Shown here: piece by piece, positions 36,719 to 43,806 of the stretch
Position numbering within the stretch: position 1 is the stretch's first letter
Layout: the number at the start of each line of letters is the position of its first letter
From: Mucilaginibacter robiniae
GTDB lineage: Bacteria; Bacteroidota; Bacteroidia; Sphingobacteriales; Sphingobacteriaceae
Direction of reading: 5' to 3'
Length of the DNA stretch: 64,000 nt
Assembly: GCF_012849215.1 (NCBI RefSeq)
Contig: NZ_CP051682.1
Location: forward strand, 4,774,001 to 4,838,000
The notes under the pieces: model-generated
Told to the model about the DNA's origin: nothing
What the model saw: the letters and a program-made list of their open reading frames with translations, nothing else
Databases searched by the model: none
Translations under genes and position numbers: made by a program

Positions 36719-37972
36719 TTACTTTTTCAGTACCAATTCCTGCATATCACCGTAGTTCTCATAGCCCGAAGTTACTACCCGATCACCCGGTTTTAAGCCT
36801 TGCATTACCTCGTAATAATCTGGATTTTGCCGGCCTAGCTGTATATCAGTACGGTAAGCGGTTTTGCCATCTTCACTTAATTTAAATATCCAGTTACCAC
36901 CAGTTTGCTGATAAAAACCACCTTTGGGTACCAATAAGGCTTGTGTTTCGTCGCTCAAAGCCAAGCGTATTTGCAAGCTTTGGCCACGGCGTATATCTTT
37001 TGGCATGTTACCGATAAACTGCATATCTACCTGAAAGCGGCCGTTAGTTACTTGAGTGAATACCTTTTTGATCTTTAATTTATAGGTTTTATCACCCAGC
37101 ATAAAATCACCCATTAAGCCATTAAATACGCGGGTAATATAATGTTCATCAATATCAACCCGTACCTTATAACCTGATAGTACATCAATTTGCCCCAAAC
37201 GCTGCCCTTTAGTTTTGTTCTGTCCCACTTCAGCATCCAATGAGGTCAATTGGCCGTCTACAGGTGCACGTACGGTAAGGTCGCCTACCTTTTTGCGCAT
37301 TAATTCAAGCGTAGATTTCATGTGCTGATACGATTCTTTCGACTGCTGATCGGATTGACGGGTAGAAACAGTATCCTGGCTCATTATCTGTGCGGTCAAT
37401 TTTCTGCGGCGTAGTGCATATTGGTAATCGTTGACAGCTTTTTGATATTCCTGTAAGCCGATTGCTTTTTTCTCATACAAGCCCTTATCCAGGTTATAAA
37501 CCCGTTCAGCTTCTTTTAGGGTACTTTCAACTTCAGCAGTTTGGTTCAGTTTACTAATGGTATTCTGGCGGGCATTATCATGCGAAATCTGCATCTGCGT
37601 AAGTACATTAAATACAGTAGTTTCTTCATTAGCCAAACTCAACTCCAAATCTGTATTGGAAAGCTTTAGTATTGGTTGACCGGCTTTCATGTCGGTACCA
37701 TCTTCTACAAATAGCTTTTCTACACGGCCTCCTTCTACAGCATCCAGATAAATAGTCGTAATAGGCATTACAATGCCGTTTACCGGTATAAATTCCTGAA
37801 ACGGCGCTCTCTTTACTTCGTTGATGGTAATGCGCTCCACCTCTACGTTCAGCTTACTTTTGCCTGAGGTAAAGAAGATACTACCAGCTACCAGTGCTAC
37901 TATTGTAACTACACCACCAATAGTCATGAGGCGTTTACTGTTCCACTTTTTTTGTTCTATTACTCTGTCCAC
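36719..37972 (-). CDS. HlyD/MacA-type periplasmic adaptor protein
   Basis: This protein of about 417 residues links inner-membrane permeases to a TolC channel. It has a short cytoplasmic N-terminus, one membrane helix (TIGGVVTIVALVAGSIFF, about 16-35), a biotinyl-lipoyl-like domain split by a long coiled-coil hairpin (about 95-210, rich in K, Q and E), then beta-barrel and membrane-proximal domains (KLKIKKVFTQVTNGRFQVDMQF). The frame runs up to an ATG at 38059, but that extension is rich in Cys, Phe and Leu and not family-like. The GTG at 37972 (VDRVIEQKKW) is preferred because HlyD-like relatives start there. It heads the exporter operon, divergent from the sigma-54 regulator. Confidence 0.9.
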   Translation of the reverse strand: MDRVIEQKKWNSKRLMTIGGVVTIVALVAGSIFFTSGKSKLNVEVERITINEVKRAPFQEFIPVNGIVMPITTIYLDAVEGGRVEKLFVEDGTDMKAGQPILKLSNTDLELSLANEETTVFNVLTQMQISHDNARQNTISKLNQTAEVESTLKEAERVYNLDKGLYEKKAIGLQEYQKAVNDYQYALRRRKLTAQIMSQDTVSTRQSDQQSKESYQHMKSTLELMRKKVGDLTVRAPVDGQLTSLDAEVGQNKTKGQRLGQIDVLSGYKVRVDIDEHYITRVFNGLMGDFMLGDKTYKLKIKKVFTQVTNGRFQVDMQFIGNMPKDIRRGQSLQIRLALSDETQALLVPKGGFYQQTGGNWIFKLSEDGKTAYRTDIQLGRQNPDYYEVMQGLKPGDRVVTSGYENYGDMQELVLKK

Positions 37973-38275
37973 TTGAAATAAAATATTTGCAAAGGTTAAT
38001 ATAAAGGATGTGCCACAACAAAAATCATTGATTTTCAATAACTTAATACAAGTATGCATTTTTCGCCGTACGCTTGTAATACAACATGTGTACGAAACTG
38101 ATACAGTTACCTCTTTAGCTTAAAACACAGACTTGATTGATAGACAAACACTTAAGTAAGTGGATAGCAATTTGTTCAAATTGAGCATGTTAATATTAGC
38201 TTTTTGCTAAAGCAGATATTATAGGTTTTTATTATATATTTAGCTGAACTTAAAACAACTCTGAACTGTACGCAC
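37973..38275. promoter_or_regulatory. Divergent control region of the exporter and its two-component system
   Basis: These 303 bases separate the adaptor gene from the sigma-54 regulator gene. The region is AT-rich and holds no gene I would support. Near the adaptor side is a TGGCAC motif (minus strand, 38010-38015) that could be a sigma-54 -24 element. On the far side is a small repeat cluster, AATTTGTTCAAATTGAG (38169-38184). This is where upstream activator sites of the NtrC-type regulator would be expected. Confidence 0.5.
38000..38015 (-). promoter_or_regulatory. Possible sigma-54 -24/-12 element before the exporter operon
   Basis: Read on the minus strand, 38015 to 38000 is TGGCACATCCTTTATA. 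The -24 TGGCAC is perfect, while the -12 TTGC is replaced by TTAT. A start near 37989 would give a 17-base leader to the GTG at 37972. Geometry is good; the -12 mismatch lowers confidence. Confidence 0.3.
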
Positions 38276-39634
38276 ATGTTATTAAAGAAAGCCACTGTAC
38301 TTATTGTAGATGATGACCCGGATGTACTTACTGCGGTAAAGCTTCTGCTGAAAACAGAAGTACACGAAATTATTACCGAGAAAAATCCGGAAAACATCAA
38401 CTGGTTGTTAACCAAAAACCAGGTTGATTTGGTATTGCTGGACATGAACTTTAACAGTGCCATTAATACAGGCAATGAAGGTATTTATTGGTTGCGAAAA
38501 ATAAAAGAGTGGAAGCCCAATGTGTGCGTAATCATGATTACGGCTTATGGTCATATTGATTTGGCTGTACGATCATTAAAAGAAGGTGCAGCCGACTTTT
38601 TGGTAAAACCCTGGCACAATGAAAAGCTGATTGAAACTATTCGCGACTTACTAGATAAAAAAGAAGGGCCTAAAGCGAATAAATCAGCGGTGAAAAGTGC
38701 AGCAGGTGGTACTGCTATCCTAGGCGAATCGGAAGTGATGCAGGATATATTTTATAAAGTAAATAAAATTGCACCTACTGATGCGAACATATTAATACTG
38801 GGTGAAAACGGGACCGGTAAAGATTTAATGGCGAAAGCTATTCATGAGCGTTCAATGCGGGCCAACAAGCCATTTATAAAGGTAGATGTAGGCGCATTAA
38901 CTGACACGTTGTTTGAAAGTGAACTATTCGGCCACAAAAAAGGAGCATTTACTGATGCTCGCGAAGACCGGATGGGCCGTTTTGAAGAAGCTCAGGGTGG
39001 CACATTATTTCTAGATGAGATTGGCAATATATCACTACAGCAACAAGCCAAGCTGCTTACCGTTTTGCAGAACAGGCAGGTTACACGCTTAGGTACCAAC
39101 AAGCCTGTTGATGTTGATATACGTTTAATTTGTGCTACTAATGTGCCATTACAGGAATTAGCCAGCGAAAACCGATTTCGGAAAGATTTAATATACCGCA
39201 TCAATACCGTTGAAATTACAATGCCACCTTTGCGCAGGCGCAATGAGGACATTGTAGTGTTAGCACGGCATTTTGCCCAATTGTATGCCAAAAAGTATGG
39301 CAAACCAGCTCCTGATTTTAACGCTACTGCCTTGCAGAAGCTAAAAGTATATCCTTTTCCGGGCAACGTTCGCGAACTGCAATATACCATTGAACGTGCT
39401 GTAATTATGGCCGAAGATGCAACGCTTCAGCCGGACGATCTGATATTCTCCTCACTGGAAAACCATGTAGTGGCCACTGAACCCGAAACCGATAATGTGC
39501 CATTGAGCCAAATGGAAAAAAATGCCATACTAAAAGTGATTGATAAGCATAGTGGCAACATTACCCGTGCAGCGAAAGAATTGGGCTTAACCCGAACAGC
39601 CCTTTACCGCCGACTGAATAAGTATGACATTTAA
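38276..39634 (+). CDS. Sigma-54-dependent response regulator (NtrC family)
   Basis: This 452-residue regulator has an N-terminal receiver (about 6-125) with the acidic pocket DDD (12-14) and phospho-acceptor Asp56. A sigma-54-interacting AAA+ domain (about 145-380) carries Walker A GENGTGKD (176-183) and the GAFTDA loop (223-228) that contacts sigma-54. A Fis-type HTH closes the chain (NITRAAKELGLTRTALYRRLNKY). The stretch after Asp56 (NFNSAINTGNEGIYWL) is longer than in standard receivers. The presence of GAFTDA means it activates RpoN promoters. It overlaps the histidine kinase gene by 11 bases and is divergent from the exporter, its likely target. Confidence 0.96.
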   Translation: MLLKKATVLIVDDDPDVLTAVKLLLKTEVHEIITEKNPENINWLLTKNQVDLVLLDMNFNSAINTGNEGIYWLRKIKEWKPNVCVIMITAYGHIDLAVRSLKEGAADFLVKPWHNEKLIETIRDLLDKKEGPKANKSAVKSAAGGTAILGESEVMQDIFYKVNKIAPTDANILILGENGTGKDLMAKAIHERSMRANKPFIKVDVGALTDTLFESELFGHKKGAFTDAREDRMGRFEEAQGGTLFLDEIGNISLQQQAKLLTVLQNRQVTRLGTNKPVDVDIRLICATNVPLQELASENRFRKDLIYRINTVEITMPPLRRRNEDIVVLARHFAQLYAKKYGKPAPDFNATALQKLKVYPFPGNVRELQYTIERAVIMAEDATLQPDDLIFSSLENHVVATEPETDNVPLSQMEKNAILKVIDKHSGNITRAAKELGLTRTALYRRLNKYDI

Positions 39635-40967
39635 AACTTACGACTGGCGGTTTTACGTAAACCTTATTTTGCTTTTTGGTGCCATGATTGCAGCCGCTTG
39701 GTTGCTGGTTAGCCGACAATATTTGTATCTCAGTATTGTTGTGGTAATTGGGTTAAACCTACTGGTGAACATTCTGCAACATCTGAAACGAGTACAGCAG
39801 GAGCTAGATCAGTTTGTAGAGGCCGTACGTTTTCGGGATTTCTCGAGGCACTATGCGGTAAAAAGCGCCCCGGTTGCATTGCAAACTTTAAGACGGGGTT
39901 TTAATGAATTAAATACTACTTACAAAACCATCAGCCGTGAACGCGAAACACAATACCAGTACTTACAAAAAGTTCTAGAACTGGTAGGAACTGGCATCCT
40001 ATCTTATGAACAGGATACTGGGCTGGTTAGTTGGATTAATGATGCTTTTAAAAATATTTTGAACATTCCTTACCTCAAAAACATTCATTCACTAGAAAGC
40101 CGCGACCCCAATTTATACCATGAAATTAATAAATTAAGACCAGGCGATAACAAAGTTTTAACCATACATCCGCAATTACAAACTATAAAAATATTGATTA
40201 CGGCTAGTTTGCTTCGCAGTGATAATAAACTTTATAAACTGGTTGCTTTTCAAAATATAAGCGATGCGATGGATGAATCTGAATCTAACGCCTGGCAAAA
40301 GCTTTTGAATGTAATGACGCATGAGATCATGAACTCAGTAGCTCCTATTTCCTCGCTGGCAGACACCTTAAAGAACCGCCTGCAAAAGCCAGAAGTTATG
40401 AAAGGATTGATTACCCTGGAATTGGAAGACTTGGAATTAGGAGTTGACACCATTAAACGCCGTAGTGAAGGATTGCTAAAGTTTACTGAAAGCTACCGTA
40501 ACATTAATAAAATCACTCAACTTGATTTAACCAAGGTGCCCGTGTATGAGCTGTTCGAGAACCTGAATACACTGATGTTGCCTACATTGGAAAAGAAAAA
40601 TATCGAACTCGACATTATTCTGCGCGATTTAAGTTTAACCATCGAAATAGATTTAAACCTGCTGGAACAAGTATTAATTAACCTGCTGGTAAATGCTATT
40701 GAAGCGGTGAAAGATCAACCTGAGCCTTTAATTACTCTTTCAGCCGAAATACAGGGTAGTAAAACGTTACTTAAAGTTAGTGATAATGGTACTGGCATGC
40801 CTCCCGAAATACAGGAAAAAATATTCATCCCGTTTTTTAGCACCCGCAAAACAGGCAGTGGTATAGGCCTAAGTTTATGTAAACAAATTATGCTACTCCA
40901 CAAAGGCAACATACAGGTACACTCTGCTCCAGAACGCGGAACTGTATTTACTTTAACGTTCAGCTAA
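39624..40967 (+). CDS. Membrane sensor histidine kinase
   Basis: This 447-residue kinase has two membrane helices close together at the N-terminus (about 10-27 and 33-50), with almost no periplasmic loop. A HAMP/coiled-coil region and a PAS-like domain (about 115-215, LELVGTGILSYEQDTGLVSWIND) follow. The dimerisation helix has His233 (MTHEIMNSVAPISSL), and the ATPase domain shows NLLVNAIEAV, DNGTGMP and TGSGIGLSLCKQIM. The lack of a sensing loop suggests it detects membrane state or an internal signal. NtrY-like kinases share this H-box. The start codon lies inside the regulator gene, so expression is translationally coupled. Confidence 0.94.
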   Translation: MTFKTYDWRFYVNLILLFGAMIAAAWLLVSRQYLYLSIVVVIGLNLLVNILQHLKRVQQELDQFVEAVRFRDFSRHYAVKSAPVALQTLRRGFNELNTTYKTISRERETQYQYLQKVLELVGTGILSYEQDTGLVSWINDAFKNILNIPYLKNIHSLESRDPNLYHEINKLRPGDNKVLTIHPQLQTIKILITASLLRSDNKLYKLVAFQNISDAMDESESNAWQKLLNVMTHEIMNSVAPISSLADTLKNRLQKPEVMKGLITLELEDLELGVDTIKRRSEGLLKFTESYRNINKITQLDLTKVPVYELFENLNTLMLPTLEKKNIELDIILRDLSLTIEIDLNLLEQVLINLLVNAIEAVKDQPEPLITLSAEIQGSKTLLKVSDNGTGMPPEIQEKIFIPFFSTRKTGSGIGLSLCKQIMLLHKGNIQVHSAPERGTVFTLTFS

Positions 40968-41074
40968 ATCTGATTCTGCTGTTTACTGCCAAATTGTCAA
41001 ACAACCTTCAATTGGAACACACCTTGATAAAAGGGATTTAACAATTGAACGTAAATCTTTAAAACATGTTTGTT

Positions 41075-42958
41075 ATGCAAGAAAAAGGAACAATTTCGAT
41101 TCACACCGAGAACATTTTTCCGATTATCAAGAAGTTCCTGTATTCAGACAACGAGATCTTTTTGCGTGAGTTAGTATCAAATGCTGTTGATGCAACGCAA
41201 AAAATTAAACGTTTGTCATCATTAGGCCAGTACAACGGCGATTTAGGTCAGCTTCAGGTTGAGGTATCTTTCGACGAAAATGCAAAAACCATCACTATTT
41301 CTGATAATGGTTTAGGTATGACCGCCGATGAAATCAAAAAGTACATTAACCAGATTGCTTTTTCGGGCGCTACTGAGTTCATGGAGAAGTTTAAAGAAGC
41401 TAAAGATGCCAACGAAATTATTGGTCGTTTTGGTTTAGGCTTCTATTCAGCTTTCATGGTGGCTGATCAGGTTGAAATTCAAACTTTATCTTACCAGGAA
41501 GGTGCTGAACCAGCTCGCTGGATTTGCGATGGTAGCACTGAATTTGAAATTACCGAAGGTAACCGCACCACACGTGGTACAGATGTTATTCTGCACGTAA
41601 ACAAAGAATCAGAAGAGTTTGTAAGCCAACACAAGCTGCAAGAAATTCTGGATAAATACGCTAAGTTTTTACCTGTGCCTATTAAGTTTGGTACTAAAAC
41701 TGAACAAGAGCCCGATGGTGAGGATGAAGAAGGCAAACCTAAATACCAGTCTATTGAGGTTGATAATTTCATTAACGATACCCACCCGATCTGGACTAAA
41801 TCGCCATCTGAATTAAAGGATGAGGATTATTTGAATTTTTACAAAGAGTTGTACCCGTTCTCGGAAGATCCATTATTCTGGATTCACTTGAATGTGGATT
41901 ATCCTTTCAATTTGACTGGTGTATTATACTTCCCGAAAGTGAAGAACGACTTTGATTTCCAAAAAAATAAAATCAAGTTGTTCTCTCGTCAAGTATTTAT
42001 CACCGATGAAGTAAAAGACATTGTACCTGAGTTTTTGATGCTGCTTCACGGTGTGATCGACTCACCGGATATTCCGTTGAACGTATCACGTAGCTTTTTA
42101 CAAGCCGACAGCAATGTTAAAAAGATTAATACTTACATTACCAAGAAAGTAGCTGATAAGTTAAGTGAGCTGTTCAAAGCTGATCGTAAAGCTTATGAAG
42201 AGAAATGGCCAGACATTGGCTTGTTTGTCAAATATGGTTTTATCAGTGATGATAAATTCTACGAAAAGGCTAAAGATTTTACACTGCTAACCAACACAGC
42301 TAAAGAAACCTTTACCCTGAACGAGTACAAAGAAAAGGTTGAGGGTTCACAAACTGACAAAGACGGACAATTAGTATATATATACACTAACGAGCCAGCT
42401 AAACAGGATGCATTCATTCAATCGGCTAATAAAAAAGGCTATGATGTGTTGTTGATGAACTCTCCTATTGATAATCACTTTATCAGCCACCTGGAGCAAA
42501 AACTGGAAAAAACCTCTCTTAAACGTGTAGATGCTGATGTAGCTGATAAGCTGATTAAAAAAGATGAAGCGCCTGAAACAGTTTTAACTGAAGAACAAAG
42601 CACGCAGGTAAAATCCATTTTTGAAAAAGCTATTACTAAACCGGGCTTTAAGGTTGAACTAGAAAGCCTGAACCCAGAAGAACTACCGGTAACAGTTACT
42701 ATGGATGAATTTATGCGCCGCATGAAAGACATGGCTGCTATGGGTGGCGGTATGGGCTTTTACGGTAGTTTACCTGACAACTATAAAGTAGTAGTAAATG
42801 GCAATCACAAATTGATTAGCCGCCTTATTCAAACTGATAACGAAGCAAAACAAACCCAATTGGCTAAACAAGCCTTTGACTTAGCTTTATTATCACAAGG
42901 ATTGTTAACCGGTGCTGAACTAACTGAATTTGTTAATCGCAGTGTGAACTTGATCTAA
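41075..42958 (+). CDS. htpG: Molecular chaperone HtpG (Hsp90)
   Basis: HtpG is the bacterial Hsp90. The 627 residues begin with the GHKL ATPase domain: ENIFPIIKKFLYSDNEIFLRELVSNAVDA, then ISDNGLGMTADEI, and FGLGFYSAFMVADQ. The middle domain includes PLFWIHLNVDYPFNLTGVLYFPK and GVIDSPDIPLNVSRSFLQ. The C-terminal dimerisation domain ends TGAELTEFVNRSVNLI. A charged insert (EQEPDGEDEEGKPKY) of the type seen in Bacteroidetes HtpG lies in the linker. An in-frame ATG at 41066 exists; the next ATG fits the family start better. The gene is monocistronic, closed by a strong terminator. Confidence 0.97.
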   Translation: MQEKGTISIHTENIFPIIKKFLYSDNEIFLRELVSNAVDATQKIKRLSSLGQYNGDLGQLQVEVSFDENAKTITISDNGLGMTADEIKKYINQIAFSGATEFMEKFKEAKDANEIIGRFGLGFYSAFMVADQVEIQTLSYQEGAEPARWICDGSTEFEITEGNRTTRGTDVILHVNKESEEFVSQHKLQEILDKYAKFLPVPIKFGTKTEQEPDGEDEEGKPKYQSIEVDNFINDTHPIWTKSPSELKDEDYLNFYKELYPFSEDPLFWIHLNVDYPFNLTGVLYFPKVKNDFDFQKNKIKLFSRQVFITDEVKDIVPEFLMLLHGVIDSPDIPLNVSRSFLQADSNVKKINTYITKKVADKLSELFKADRKAYEEKWPDIGLFVKYGFISDDKFYEKAKDFTLLTNTAKETFTLNEYKEKVEGSQTDKDGQLVYIYTNEPAKQDAFIQSANKKGYDVLLMNSPIDNHFISHLEQKLEKTSLKRVDADVADKLIKKDEAPETVLTEEQSTQVKSIFEKAITKPGFKVELESLNPEELPVTVTMDEFMRRMKDMAAMGGGMGFYGSLPDNYKVVVNGNHKLISRLIQTDNEAKQTQLAKQAFDLALLSQGLLTGAELTEFVNRSVNLI

Positions 42959-42981
42959 TATATCTTTAATAACCTTTTATG

Positions 42982-43009
42982 AAAAGCTGGCTACAAAGCC
43001 AGCTTTTTT
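42982..43009 (+). terminator. Terminator of htpG
   Basis: An 11-bp perfect stem (42982-42992 with 42997-43007) with a 4-base loop and a T6 run, 23 bases after the htpG stop. Confidence 0.92.
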
Positions 43010-43098
43010 CATTTATAATTAACTGTAAGTAAACAATATATACTTAATTTTTATTATAATTCTGTAACCAGGTAAACATTATAATAGATATAATAATT

Positions 43099-43710
43099 AT
43101 GAAAAATTTAGGCTATATATTTTTACTGCTTATGCTATTAACAAGCAGTATAACATACGCACAACAGCCAGATAGCAAAGAAGCTAAAAAGGCGGCAAAA
43201 GTTGCGGATATTAAAAATCTTCTTGACCAAAGAAACTTTGTTTTTAAAGCTCAGTACGCAAATCCATTAGGTGGCGGCACTACAGCTTTAAATGGAAAAC
43301 TAATTAATATCACGCCCGGAGGTACAGGTCATATTTACTTGAACTATGATTATGATGTTAAAATCCGGCCTGATTCTGTCATTTCATTTCTGCCCTACTA
43401 TGGTACCATCACCTTTGATCCGCCTTATAGCCCTACCGATGATGGCATTAAGTTTACTTCTACTAAGTTTGGGTATAAAGTAAAACAAAGCAAAAAAGGG
43501 CGCACTATAATTACTATAACGCCGCAGGATGCCAAATATATCCAAAAGCTAATATTAGATGTATCTCCTGAAGGATATGCTAATTTAAATATTAACATCA
43601 CTAACCGTTATAGTATATCTTATGATGGTTATATTGCTGCACCAAATAAAGATCACGGTGATAAGAATCCCCAATCCGCCTCAACCGGAACAAATAAAGA
43701 AGGGAATTAA
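43099..43710 (+). CDS. Secreted DUF4251-family protein
   Basis: This 203-residue protein has a signal peptide (cleavage near YAQ, about residue 21), a lysine/alanine-rich helix (DSKEAKKAAKVADIKNLLDQRNFVF), then a beta-rich domain typical of DUF4251. Typical segments are LNYDYDVKIRPDSVISFLPYYGTITFDPPY, DDGIKFTSTKFGYKVKQSKKGRTIITITP and the closing ISYDGYIAAP. The C-terminal tail is polar and low in complexity. DUF4251 proteins are found almost only in Bacteroidetes and have no known function. The gene is flanked by terminators on both sides, so it is monocistronic. Confidence 0.87.
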   Translation: MKNLGYIFLLLMLLTSSITYAQQPDSKEAKKAAKVADIKNLLDQRNFVFKAQYANPLGGGTTALNGKLINITPGGTGHIYLNYDYDVKIRPDSVISFLPYYGTITFDPPYSPTDDGIKFTSTKFGYKVKQSKKGRTIITITPQDAKYIQKLILDVSPEGYANLNINITNRYSISYDGYIAAPNKDHGDKNPQSASTGTNKEGN

Positions 43711-43760
43711 AAATTCTCTTACTGTTTTATTGGGTATTATTTGATTGTACTATAATGAGT

Positions 43761-43806
43761 ATAAAAGAAGAAAGGGATTAGTTAACTAATCCCTTTCTTC
43801 TTTTAT
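43761..43806. terminator. Perfect 46-base palindromic terminator
   Basis: The sequence from 43761 to 43806 is an uninterrupted palindrome centred on GTTAAC. It forms a 20-bp or longer stem with A-rich left and T-rich right flanks between convergent genes. It overlaps the first base of the stop codon of the minus-strand oxidoreductase gene. Confidence 0.88.

Noticed and set aside
37973..38059. N-terminal extension of the adaptor protein to the ATG at 38059
   Set aside because: The extra 29 residues are rich in Cys, Phe and Leu and not family-like; the GTG at 37972 begins the typical DRVIEQKKW start.
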